Notes under the pieces: model-generated
Seen by the model: only the letters and a program-made list of their open reading frames with translations
The model's database searches: none
What the model was told of the DNA's origin: nothing
Position numbers and translations under genes: made by a program
Shown: piece by piece, positions 51,789 to 60,267 of the stretch
Position numbering within the stretch: the first letter of the stretch is position 1
How the letters are laid out: every line of letters starts with the position of its first letter
Origin: G965204755 sp965243415
GTDB lineage: Bacteria > Acidobacteriota > Vicinamibacteria > Marinacidobacterales > Marinacidobacteraceae
DNA length: 64,000 nt
NCBI GenBank assembly: GCA_965243415.1
Contig: OZ251549.1
Coordinates: forward strand, 620,001 to 684,000
Direction: 5' to 3'

Positions 51789-54107
51789 GTGGAGGATCTG
51801 CTGCATCGACTCCGGCAGTTCGACGCGGTCCGGGACATCAACGGCGGAAAGGATCTCGTTCGGCGCGCCGACCTGAGCGCGATTTCGCCGGTGTACGCCG
51901 ATGAAACCGTCCTGTCCATTCTGGATCCGGCGCTTGCAGATGCCCTGCGTACCCGCGGTCTCCGTCGGCTCTATCGACATCAGGCCGACGCCATCGAAGC
52001 CGGCGTCGCCGGCAAGAATGTCGTTCTCCAGGCACCGACAGCGAGCGGAAAGTCGCTCGCATTCCAAATTCCGATGTTGAACACGCTGATCGCGGACGAC
52101 GACCGGCGGGCTCTGATGATCTATCCGACGAAGGCGCTGTCGCTCGACCAGCGGGATCAATTGATGCAACTGACGGAGCACCTCCACGGCCGAAACCTTC
52201 AATCCTGGTGGTACGACGGCGATGTGAGCGCCGAGGAACGTAAAGCGATCCGACAGAACCCCTTTGAGATCCTGTTCACGAATCCGGACATGTTGCATCG
52301 AAGTTTTCTCGGACATTCCGACCTGTGGACCTCCTTCTTCCGAGGACTCCGATGGATCGTCATCGATGAAATCCACGAGTACCGCGGCTACTTCGGATCG
52401 AATGTGTCCATGATCCTGAGGCGGTTACTCCATCATCTCGACTCTCTCGGAGTCCGACCCCAACTCTTCCTTAGTTCTGCCACCTGCGCGAACGCCCGCG
52501 AACACGCCGAGAATCTGACCGGTGCCGACTTCGAGGAAGTCAACGCTTCCGCCAGCATGCGTCCCAAGAGGTCGTTCCTCTTCGTCCAGCCAGATATTCC
52601 CGACTATCAGTATTGGGAAATCCTTCAACTGAGGACGGTGAGAGCCGGTCTCGCCTGTCTGGAAGCCGACCACTCCGTTCTCGCATTCTGCCCGACACGG
52701 AAATTCGCCGAACACTGCCACCGCACTGCCATGAGGGAAGTGGCGCGACTCAAGGAAGAAGGAAACGGCAACGGCCTCGATGCGAACGCAATCAAGGTGT
52801 TCCGCGCCGGCTTGCGAACGGAAGACCGACACAAGATTCAAGACGGACTGAAAAAGGGCACCGTGCGATTGGTCTTCACCACGACGGCCCTCGAATTGGG
52901 GATCGACATCGGCGGCTTGGATGGCGTGATCCTGGCCGGTTTCCCGGACAGCATGATGTCCGCGTGGCAGCGCATCGGACGCGCCGGACGCAACTGGAAG
53001 TCCGGCGCGTTCGTTCTCTACTACCCCCGCAACAACCCCCTCGATCGTTTCTACGCGGCCAACCTCCCGGCGTTTCTGGACAAACCGCTCGACGATCTCG
53101 TCATCAACGCCGAGAACGAAGATGTCATCGAGCGTCATGTTCCCTGTCTTCTCTACGAAACGCCGCAATTGGGAGATTCTTCCTCGGTTCTGGGTAAGGC
53201 GCTTCATCAGGCAGCGCAGACAAGAGTGAGGTCGGGAGCCCGTGTCGTCAGGACCGGGCGGTATCGTCCCCACTTCCGCGTGGATGTTCGCGGCGGTGGC
53301 GCGGGAATGTACACACTGGAAAGGGGCTCTGAGATGGTCGGCAGCATCTCGGCTCACCACCAGTTCAGAGAGGCGTACTTGCGGGCGATCTACATGCACG
53401 GCGGCTCCACTTATCGCGTCGAAGAGGTCGCTCAGGGCGGAGACGGTGGCAAGATCAAATTGAGTGATGCCGATCCACACCTCCGGACGAATCCGTCGCT
53501 CTTCACGACTCTGACACAGCAGGACATCTTCGACGGTTTTTCGTGGACTTCCGGCTCATTCACCGTGGAAGCGTACTACGGAAAAGTCAGTATCCTGGAG
53601 CGGCTCGTGACAGTCGAGGAAGTTGATGACCGGACCGGTGAGGTACACGACAAGTGGAGTCCCGAGCTGCAGCCTTCCCAGTTCACGAACGCCCACGCGT
53701 TCTGGGTTCGTGGCAAGACTGCCCTTTTGCCGGAGTGGGATTTTCTGGCGCTGCAGCACATCTTGCGGGTCGGAGTCTCGTTCGCGATCCCCATCGACGG
53801 ACACGATGCATTCCCCTACGCAGACGTAAAGGATCGGGTGACTTACCTCGTGGAGAACTATCGTGGAGGCATCGGCATCGCTCGCAAGGTGTTGGAACGC
53901 TGGCGCGTGCTCCTGGCGAAGGGTATGGAAGTGGCCGACCACTGTGAGTGCCGCAAGGGCTGCCCGAACTGCATCGTTCCGCCGCGCGCCACCGAGGAAC
54001 TGAACAAAAGAGGTGGAATCGCTTTCGCTACGGCACTCCTTGACGCGAGCGACGGGCGGGAAGACGCCCGGTTCGCCGGAGGGCTGTGGGTTCCGACTGC
54101 AGACTGA
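51789..54107 (+). CDS. MrfA/YprA-like DEAD-box helicase with C-terminal cysteine cluster
   Basis: A 772-residue SF2 helicase. It has a Q-motif region (LRRLYRHQADAIEAG), Walker A APTASGKS, DEIH (IVIDEIHEYRG), SAT (LFLSSATCANA) and motif VI QRIGRAGRNWKSG. The C-terminal part ends in a four-cysteine cluster CECRKGCPNC, the DUF1998/MZB feature of MrfA, a 3'-5' helicase of mitomycin lesion repair. GTG 51789 is taken as start. The gene is less GC-rich than its neighbours and has ACGT at 52238 and 53824, so it looks acquired. Repair or a defence role are both possible. The 214-bp gap upstream holds no recognised feature. Confidence 0.85.
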   Translation: MEDLLHRLRQFDAVRDINGGKDLVRRADLSAISPVYADETVLSILDPALADALRTRGLRRLYRHQADAIEAGVAGKNVVLQAPTASGKSLAFQIPMLNTLIADDDRRALMIYPTKALSLDQRDQLMQLTEHLHGRNLQSWWYDGDVSAEERKAIRQNPFEILFTNPDMLHRSFLGHSDLWTSFFRGLRWIVIDEIHEYRGYFGSNVSMILRRLLHHLDSLGVRPQLFLSSATCANAREHAENLTGADFEEVNASASMRPKRSFLFVQPDIPDYQYWEILQLRTVRAGLACLEADHSVLAFCPTRKFAEHCHRTAMREVARLKEEGNGNGLDANAIKVFRAGLRTEDRHKIQDGLKKGTVRLVFTTTALELGIDIGGLDGVILAGFPDSMMSAWQRIGRAGRNWKSGAFVLYYPRNNPLDRFYAANLPAFLDKPLDDLVINAENEDVIERHVPCLLYETPQLGDSSSVLGKALHQAAQTRVRSGARVVRTGRYRPHFRVDVRGGGAGMYTLERGSEMVGSISAHHQFREAYLRAIYMHGGSTYRVEEVAQGGDGGKIKLSDADPHLRTNPSLFTTLTQQDIFDGFSWTSGSFTVEAYYGKVSILERLVTVEEVDDRTGEVHDKWSPELQPSQFTNAHAFWVRGKTALLPEWDFLALQHILRVGVSFAIPIDGHDAFPYADVKDRVTYLVENYRGGIGIARKVLERWRVLLAKGMEVADHCECRKGCPNCIVPPRATEELNKRGGIAFATALLDASDGREDARFAGGLWVPTAD

Positions 54108-54183
54108 CCGGAACCTGTGTCCGCCCGCCGGGGCGACACTCCGATTCAGGGCGCCGTCCGGAGCGGGGGTGCGGCGCGGGGGC

Positions 54184-55740
54184 CTACTCGTCGGCGAGGG
54201 CGGCGCGGATGACTTCGTACACGCGGGTGTTGAGGCCGATGCCGCGGACGCCGGCGGCGCGGGGGCCGTAGCCGAGGAGGATCACCGGTTCGGAGGTGTG
54301 GCCGCCGGTGGACCAGACGGCCTGGGTGTGGTTCCCCAGCGCTTGGGCAGCCATCACCACCGGCCAGGCGAAGTCGTCGAGGTAGTACCGGGTGTTGCCC
54401 GGCGGTGCGGGGGATTCGCGGTTGAGGGCGGCGGCCAGGTTCGCGGCTTCCTCGTCGGTCAGGCGGATGCCGGTCGCTTCCTCGATGACTTCCAGGACGG
54501 ACGCCGGGGTCGCCGGGGAGGACACTTCGGGCATCGCTTCGATCAGCGAGCGGCGCTGGCGGGACAGGAGTTCCAGGTGGCGCCGCCCGGCCATCTCCGA
54601 GCCGGCGCGGTAGTCCCAGGCCACCGTCTCCGGGAGCGGGCCGGGGCCGTCCGGGCCGTAGGTGAGGGTGAAGCCGCCGGTGCCGTGGTCGGCGGTGACC
54701 AGCACCAGAGTGTCCTCCCGCGCGGCGGCGAAGTCGTACGCGGCGCCCACGGCAGCGTCGAAGTCCAGGATCTCCGCCAACATGGCGCCGGCGTCGTTCT
54801 CGTGGCCGGCGTAATCGACGAGGCCGCCCTCCACCATCAGGAAGAAGCCGTCTTCGGCGCCGGCCAACGAGGCGATGGCCGCGTCCGTCAGTTCGGCGAG
54901 CGATGGGATCGAGTCGTCGAGACCGGCGAACGACCGGTCCAGCACATAGGGGAGGTGGCTCGCCGCGAAGATGCCGAGCAGGCGTTCGGCGCCGCGCGCG
55001 GCGGCGAGGCTCTCGCGGTCGCCGACCACCGTGTAGCCCCGGCTCTCGGCGTCGGCGATCAGGTTGCGGTCGTCGGAGCGGTTCGAGTCGCCGTCGGTCG
55101 CTTCGGGCAGGCCGGGAACGGAGGCGCCCGTCCGTTGTCCCTCCGGCACCATCGCCCGGCCGCCGCCGCCGAGGAGCACTTCGACTTCGGGTTCGGTGAA
55201 CAACTGGTCGGCGAGTTCCGGTTCCGGGACATAGCGGGAGCGGGCGTGGACCTTGAACGCCGCCGGGGTGGCGTGGGTCAGGCGCATGTTCGACACCAGG
55301 CCGGTCGCCAGGCCGCGCTCTTCCGCCCATTCCAGGATCGTCGGGATCGGCTCTCCGGTCTCCGGGGCGACGCTCAGGGTCTCGGTGAGCGCCCGGCGGC
55401 CGGTCGCCATCTGGGTCGCGGCGGCGGCGGAGTCGGTCACCGCCCGGTCGTAGGCGAAGGGGAGCGCGTAGCCGGCCTCGCCGGCGTCAGCCAACTCGGA
55501 CATCCGCAGCGGCGCGCCGGCGATCTCGCTCGCGTACGAGACCCCCAGCGAGAACTGGTTCATCCCCAACCCGTCGGCGATGAGCAGGATCACATTCCGG
55601 GCCGCGGGCTCCGGGGCGCTCTCCGGGGAACAGCCGAGGGCGCCGGCGGCGAGCGCCAGCGCGCCCGGCAGCCGCCGGCGGCGCGAGGGTCGCCGGAGGC
55701 GGCGGGTCTTGAGGTCTCGGGGGCAGATCGCCGGTCGCAA
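54184..55740 (-). CDS. alkaline phosphatase (PhoA family), probable lipoprotein
   Basis: A 518-residue phosphomonoesterase. The metal-binding IADGLGMNQ carries Asp56, the phosphorylated Ser104 is in VTDSAAAATQMATG, and further metal ligands are in MVEGGLVDYAGHEND, TADHGTGG and STGGHTSEPV. A lipobox-like LGCS puts a lipid-modified Cys at 37 after an Arg-rich N terminus, so it is likely anchored in the periplasm. It probably supplies phosphate from organic phosphates. No pho box is evident upstream. Convergent with the helicase gene. Confidence 0.88.
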   Translation of the reverse strand: MRPAICPRDLKTRRLRRPSRRRRLPGALALAAGALGCSPESAPEPAARNVILLIADGLGMNQFSLGVSYASEIAGAPLRMSELADAGEAGYALPFAYDRAVTDSAAAATQMATGRRALTETLSVAPETGEPIPTILEWAEERGLATGLVSNMRLTHATPAAFKVHARSRYVPEPELADQLFTEPEVEVLLGGGGRAMVPEGQRTGASVPGLPEATDGDSNRSDDRNLIADAESRGYTVVGDRESLAAARGAERLLGIFAASHLPYVLDRSFAGLDDSIPSLAELTDAAIASLAGAEDGFFLMVEGGLVDYAGHENDAGAMLAEILDFDAAVGAAYDFAAAREDTLVLVTADHGTGGFTLTYGPDGPGPLPETVAWDYRAGSEMAGRRHLELLSRQRRSLIEAMPEVSSPATPASVLEVIEEATGIRLTDEEAANLAAALNRESPAPPGNTRYYLDDFAWPVVMAAQALGNHTQAVWSTGGHTSEPVILLGYGPRAAGVRGIGLNTRVYEVIRAALADE

Positions 55741-55865
55741 AGCGCGGATTCCTTTCTCGTTCGCCGGCGGCGCCGAAGGGGGAGCGCCGCCCGGGGGATC
55801 GGGGAAAGGCTACTTCCCGTCGGCTCCGGGCAAGCGGACCGCCCGGCCGCCCGGAAGCGCCGGCG

Positions 55866-56447
55866 CTACCGGGGCGGGGCGGCCAGCGCGGCGTAGTGGT
55901 CGCGGCAGAAGCGTTCGAGTTCCGTCGCCAACTGGTCGCTCGCGTTCCGGAGGCTCGTTCCCACCCGGCGCCGGGCGAGACCGGAGAGGGCCCGCCGGAG
56001 TTCCCCGGCGCTCGCCACCGCGTCCACATAGTGGAGTTCGACGATCTCCGGGCGCTCGGAGACGACCATGCCCCGCCGCACGAAGGTCCCGGCCCGTTTC
56101 AGCGCCATCTCGGACACGGTGCGGTAGTTCGTGACCTGGAGGATCACCCGGGCCTCCTCGGGGGACTCCACCGGTCGCAGCCAGTGGCGCCGGCGTTCGA
56201 TCCGCTTCGAGACCTCGGCGACCGCCTCCCGGAGCCGGACGCGGTGCTCGGCGTCCTCGGTCTCGAGCAGGTGGACGAAGACCGGGAACGGTTCCGACGG
56301 ACGCGGCGGCGCCGGCTCCCCGGCGAGGGCCGCGCCGGCAACGCCGAGGAACAGCCCGCTGACCAGGCTGACGATCAGGCCGGCGACCGGCAGACCCGTA
56401 GCGACCGGGGCCCTTCCGCGCCGGAGATTCGTTCGGTGGCCGTTCAT
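55866..56447 (-). CDS. secreted protein of a tandem paralogous family (copy 1)
   Basis: A 193-residue protein with a signal peptide (AGLIVSLVSGLFLGVAGAALAG) and a mature domain shared by all three copies: PFPVFVHLLETEDAEHR, EVSKRIERRRHWLRPVESPEEARVILQ in parts, NYRTVSEM, EIVELHYVDAVA and RNASDQLATELERFCRDHYAAL. No known family is recognised. The upstream sequence (GGAGGAGGCGTC before ATG) is also conserved with copy 2. It is probably periplasmic and follows the phosphatase direction. Function unknown. Confidence 0.75.
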   Translation of the reverse strand: MNGHRTNLRRGRAPVATGLPVAGLIVSLVSGLFLGVAGAALAGEPAPPRPSEPFPVFVHLLETEDAEHRVRLREAVAEVSKRIERRRHWLRPVESPEEARVILQVTNYRTVSEMALKRAGTFVRRGMVVSERPEIVELHYVDAVASAGELRRALSGLARRRVGTSLRNASDQLATELERFCRDHYAALAAPPR

Positions 56448-56817
56448 GACGCCTCCTCCGCCGCCGGCAGCGACGCCATGCTACTTCGCCGGCCGGGGCG
56501 CCGCGCCCGGGGACGGACTGCACGGGGCGGTGGGCAGGGGCGCACTTCGGCGCCTGCCGGCTGGCCGGCGCGCTGCTGCGCCTGCTCCGCCACTTGCCGC
56601 CCGGCGCACGGAGCGGCTACCGAAGGCGCCGGGCGAAACGCGTCCTCTCAGCGCCACGACCCGCGCCGCGCACCCGGCTTCGCCCCGGCGGGACCGGTCG
56701 CCGCCGAACCGCGTCGCCTCTACGCCCCCGGCGGGCTCGAAGCCGCTCGGCCACACCCTGCCGGCGCCGAGGTCCCGCCGCCGCTCCGGACGACACGCCA
56801 CGATCCCGAAACCGCGC

Positions 56818-56892
56818 CGGGTAGTGTGTAGTTGGAGTTCTATGTTCTTTTATATCAACGATTTACGAGACGAAATGTCGAAGTGTCGAGAC
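56818..56892 (-). repeat. dispersed element copy C
   Basis: Read on the minus strand: TTCGACA, CGTAAATCGTTGATAT, an AT-rich middle, then CCAACTACACACTACCC. It has the same order and spacing as copy B1 at 20558 on the other strand. Confidence 0.6.
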
Positions 56893-57301
56893 TCCGCCGC
56901 GGCGGGCCCCGTCGCCGTCGCCGTCGAACCGCGCCGCATCTACGCCGCACAGTCGTCTCGACACCGCTCAGCGGCAGGGCGCCGGCGCCGAGTTCCCGCC
57001 GCCGACCCCCCGAGTTCACCCCGCGACCCGGAATCCGGACTGCGCAGCGGATATTCGAACCTCTTTACCCTGCTTTATCCATGACTCGCGCGGCGAAGTG
57101 TCGAAGTCGGGGATCGAGGGCCGCTCGGCGGGCGCGCCCGCTGCGCGGCCGGCGACGGTTCGAAGCCCGGCCGGGGCCGCGACCGGGGCGCCGGGAAGCG
57201 GTCTTCCGGTCGGCCCGAGGCTGTCCGCGGCGCCGAGCGGACCTGCCGAACCGTTCCGCCCCCCGAGGAACACCGCGCCATCCGCTGGCCCGGCCGTCCC
57301 G

Positions 57302-57372
57302 CGGGTAGTGTTTCCAGGGATCTCTCTTCTATTCCGGTCAACGACTTACGGGGCCGAACCGTCGAAGTCGGG
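57302..57372 (-). repeat. dispersed element copy D
   Basis: Read on the minus strand: CTTCGACGGTTCG, CGTAAGTCGTTGA, a variable part, then AAACACTACCC. A further degraded copy lies at 57066-57110 (CTTCGACACTTCG retained, core mutated). Confidence 0.55.
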
Positions 57373-57419
57373 AAGGAAGAGCGGGAGTGACGGCGGGCGG
57401 ACGCGCCGGACGCCGCCCC

Positions 57420-57977
57420 CTACGGAGACGACTCGCTCAGCGCGGCGTAGTGGTCGCGGCAGAAGCGCTCGAGTTGCTCGGCCAGGTGGTCGCTGGCGTT
57501 GCGGAGGCTGGTGCCGGTTTCGCGCTCGTCCAGACCGGACAGGACTTCCGCCACGCCCCCGACCCGGGCCACGGCGTCCACATAGTGCAGTTCGACGATC
57601 TCGCTGCGCTCCACCATGACGACCTGCCCGCGCTGGATCAGTTTGTCCAGTTTCGGGATCATCTGCGAAGCGGTCCGGTAGTTCGTGATCCGCAGGGTGA
57701 CCCGAGCCTCCGCGGCGGAATCCACCGTCCGGAACCAGTGCCGCCGCCGGGCGATCCGCTTCGCGACTTCCGGGACCGCCTTCCCGAGCATTCCCCGCAG
57801 TTCGGCGTCCTCGGTCTCCACGGCGTGGACGAAGACCGGGAACGGTTCCGGCGGCCGCCTCGGCGCCTGCTCGCCGGCGAGGGCCGCGCCGGCGAACCCG
57901 ACGATCAGCCCGGCGACCGAAAGGCCCGTAGCAACGGGCCACACCCCGCGCCGGGGATTCGTTCGCTGGTCGTTCAT
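57420..57977 (-). CDS. secreted protein of a tandem paralogous family (copy 2)
   Basis: A 185-residue paralogue of copy 1 with a shorter signal peptide (VAGLIVGFAGAALAG). Conserved blocks are PPEPFPVFVHAVETEDAE, KRIARRRHWFRTVDS, ITNYRTASQM, SEIVELHYVDAVA and RNASDHLAEQLERFCRDHYAAL. ATG 57977 follows GGAGGAGGCGTC, and the roughly 60 bp upstream resemble those of copies 1 and 3, so regulation was duplicated with the gene. Function unknown, probably periplasmic. Confidence 0.75.
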   Translation of the reverse strand: MNDQRTNPRRGVWPVATGLSVAGLIVGFAGAALAGEQAPRRPPEPFPVFVHAVETEDAELRGMLGKAVPEVAKRIARRRHWFRTVDSAAEARVTLRITNYRTASQMIPKLDKLIQRGQVVMVERSEIVELHYVDAVARVGGVAEVLSGLDERETGTSLRNASDHLAEQLERFCRDHYAALSESSP

Positions 57978-58075
57978 GACGCCTCCTCCGCCGGCGCCTC
58001 CGCCGGCTGCGACGCGATGCTACTTCGCGTTCCCGGTGCCGGGGCGTCCCCGCGGTCGGCCGGGAGTGTCGGCGT

Positions 58076-58618
58076 TCACGGCGAGCGGGCCGTCAGCGCC
58101 GCGTAGTTCTCCCGGCAGAGCCGCTCCAGTTCTTCCGCCAGGTGGTCGGCGGCCTTCCTCAGGCTCGTCGCGGCGTCACGCTCTTCCAGAGAGAGGATGT
58201 CGCGCTTCCCGCCGCGGTCCGCGACCGCGTACAGGTAGTGGATATCCACTACTTCCGTGCCCGCCATCATCGTGGTCGAGCCGCGCGCCAGCGACTGCTT
58301 CGACAGACGGGGAACGATCCCGCTGCCGATCCGGTAGTCGGTGAGCCGCAGCGTCAGGACCGCGTCCTCGGCGCTCTCCGCGACCCGGAACCAGTGGCGG
58401 CGGCGCGCGACCCGCTTCGCGACCTCGGCCACGGCCTCCTCCAGGCGCTCCCGGAGCGTTTCGTCGTCGGTCCCGATCGCCTCCACGAAGACCGGGAAGG
58501 GTTCCGGGGGGCGCTTCCGGGCCGGCTAAGCCCCGGCGAACGCCGCGGCGACGATCCCTCCGAGCAGGAACGCCGGCCACGCCTTCCCGCGCCGGACTCC
58601 GTTTCGTGATCTCTTCAT
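58076..58618 (-). pseudogene. third copy of the secreted family, broken by an amber codon
   Basis: The frame from ATG 58618 encodes a normal signal peptide (PAFLLGGIVAAAFAGA) and then meets TAG at 58526-58528. The same frame continues for the whole mature domain (RPPEPFPVFVEAIGTDDE, KRVARRRHWFRVAES, EVVDIHYLYAVA, RKAADHLAEELERLCRENYAAL). In the two sister genes the residues at this point are a signal-cleavage region and lack any stop. The ATG overlaps the thiI stop (TCATGA). A recent nonsense mutation is the simplest reading; amber readthrough, suppression or a base error cannot be excluded. Confidence 0.78.
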
Positions 58619-59997
58619 GACGCCTCCGCCACCGGCTCCCCCACCGATTCGCCGGCCGGCAGCGGCGGCATCGTAGTGCGGGCTTCGACCTCCGGGAACG
58701 GCGTGAAGGGGGTGACCTGTTCGCCGCCCTGGAGCACGCCGAGCAGGGAGTCCTCGAGCGAGGCCTCGACCAGCGCGTCGGAATCCGGGATCAACCGCGA
58801 CTCCTCGGCGGCCACCCGCTGCGGCGTGGAGCGCGTCCGGGGCGAGCCGGCGACCAGGGCGCAGCAGTCCTTCGCCGGGACCGCGGAGACCGCGTAGGTC
58901 CCGATCCGTTCCGCCCGTTCCATGATCGCCGCCTTGCCCATGCCGATGAGCGGGCGGAACACCGGGAGCGAAACGGCGGTGTCGGTGCTGACCAGGTTCT
59001 CCAGGGTCTGGGAAGCCACCTGGGAGAGGCTGTCCCCGGTAACCAGGGCGCCGGCGCCGAAACGACGCGCCGCCGCTTCCCCGCAGCGGAGCGCGAAGCG
59101 GCGGAACAGGAGCGCCCCGTAGCCGCGGCCACCGCCGGTGAGCAGCAGGTCGAAGTGGGTGTACGGGACCAGGAGCAGGCGCGAGCGGACGGTGTAGCGG
59201 GAGAGCGCCCGCGCCAGCCGGATGGCCTTCGCCGAGGCCGGGTCCTCGGGGTCGGGGCGCACCGGGGTGAGGTGCACGAAGTCCACCGCCGCGCCCCGGC
59301 CGGCCATCATCCAGGCCGCCACCGGCGAGTCGAACCCGCCGGACAGCAGCGCGGTGAGCCGGCCGGCGGCGCCCACCGGCAATCCGCCGGGGCCGCGCAC
59401 CCGGCGCGTCCAGAAGAAGAGCCCGTCCTCGTGCGCCTCGATGAAGATGGTGAACTCCGGGCGGGAGAGGTCCACCCGCTGCCACCCGGTCCGGTCGAGG
59501 ACGGCGCGGCCGGCGATCGTCGCGATCTCGTAGGAAGGGATCGGGAACGCCTTGTGGCGGCGACGGACGGCCAGGGCGAAGCCGGCGCCGGGAGTGCTCG
59601 GCGGGGTGCGGGCCGCGAGGCCGACCACGATCTCCAGGAGGCGGTCGCGGTATCCGGCCGAGGCGGAGGCGCCCGCACTCCCGGCCCAGGGGAGCACCCA
59701 CGCCGGGAGCGCCAGTTCGACCCCGAAGACGGTGGCGATCGCCTCCAGCGCCCGGTCGAGGGCGCCGCCCTCCCCGTCGGGGACCTCGATCCAGACCCGA
59801 TCCCCCTGGGAGCGGGCGCGCCAGCCGAGGCCGATCCCCTTGAGCCGCCGCGCCAGGTTGCGCTTCAGCGCTTCGCGGAACGAGGGGCGGTTGCGGCCCT
59901 TGATCCGGATCTCGGGGGAGCGGATGAGCACCCGGCGGCCGAGTCCCGGCGCCGGCGGCGGCTCCCCCGCAGGCAGTTCCCGGGTGAGCGATTCCAT
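58615..59997 (-). CDS. thiI: tRNA 4-thiouridine synthase ThiI
   Basis: A 460-residue enzyme that activates U8 of tRNA with ATP and transfers sulfur; it also serves thiamine synthesis in some bacteria. The N-terminal THUMP-containing region (RSPEIRIKGRNRPSF, RVWIEV) is followed by the PP-loop SGGFDSP at 219-225 and DSLSQVASQTLENL (321-334). The paired Cys377-Cys378 (KDCCAL) are in the position of the catalytic disulfide cysteine. It has no C-terminal rhodanese domain, so sulfur must come through another carrier. It lies just behind two tRNA genes and overlaps the pseudogene start. Confidence 0.9.
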   Translation of the reverse strand: MESLTRELPAGEPPPAPGLGRRVLIRSPEIRIKGRNRPSFREALKRNLARRLKGIGLGWRARSQGDRVWIEVPDGEGGALDRALEAIATVFGVELALPAWVLPWAGSAGASASAGYRDRLLEIVVGLAARTPPSTPGAGFALAVRRRHKAFPIPSYEIATIAGRAVLDRTGWQRVDLSRPEFTIFIEAHEDGLFFWTRRVRGPGGLPVGAAGRLTALLSGGFDSPVAAWMMAGRGAAVDFVHLTPVRPDPEDPASAKAIRLARALSRYTVRSRLLLVPYTHFDLLLTGGGRGYGALLFRRFALRCGEAAARRFGAGALVTGDSLSQVASQTLENLVSTDTAVSLPVFRPLIGMGKAAIMERAERIGTYAVSAVPAKDCCALVAGSPRTRSTPQRVAAEESRLIPDSDALVEASLEDSLLGVLQGGEQVTPFTPFPEVEARTTMPPLPAGESVGEPVAEAS

Positions 59998-60023
59998 GAC
60001 TCCGACGATTCCCCCCGGTCCGG

Positions 60024-60097
<74 letters not shown>

Positions 60098-60128
60098 ACC
60101 CGTCGGAACGGATCCGGCCCAGCGCTGG

Positions 60129-60202
60129 TACGCCTGAGAGGATTCGAACCTCTGACTTCTTGCTCCGGAGGCAAGCGCTCTAATCCACTGAGCTACAGGC
60201 GC
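60129..60202 (-). tRNA. tRNA-Arg (anticodon CCG)
   Basis: A 74-nt cloverleaf on the minus strand: acceptor GCGCCTG/CAGGCGT (first pair G-T), D-arm GCTC/GAGC, anticodon arm CTTGC-CTCCGGA-GCAAG, and T-arm AGAGG-TTCGAAT-CCTCT. No CCA is encoded. It lies 31 bp upstream of tRNA-Lys and probably shares its transcript. Confidence 0.95.
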
Positions 60203-60267
60203 TCCCAAGCGCGCCGGAAAGGGCGGGAAAGCGTAGCAGCACCGCCGGCCGGCCCGTGGGCGACGGA

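Larger units (their letters stand above)
56448..57419. other. 0.97 kb intergenic stretch made of degenerate repeats
   Basis: No gene is convincing here. Sequence at 56698-56783 recurs at 56917-57003 (GTCGCCG.CGAACCGCG, TCTACGCC, GCCGGCGCCGAG, TCCCGCCGCCG), an offset of 219 bp. Copies of the dispersed element lie at 56818-56892, 57066-57110 (degenerate) and 57302-57372, about 240 bp apart. Short AT-rich patches such as TTCTTTTATATC at 56845 stand out and may act as promoters or terminators. Confidence 0.6.

Noticed and set aside
56818..57372. Integron attC sites for the repeated GTTGAT-containing elements
   Set aside because: The GTTRRRY/RYYYAAC core pairs and the imperfect palindrome of attC are not present.
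58076..58486. Internal GTG start giving an intact 136-residue version of the third secreted paralogue
   Set aside because: It would lack the signal peptide shared by both sister proteins and has no ribosome binding site; a nonsense mutation is simpler.
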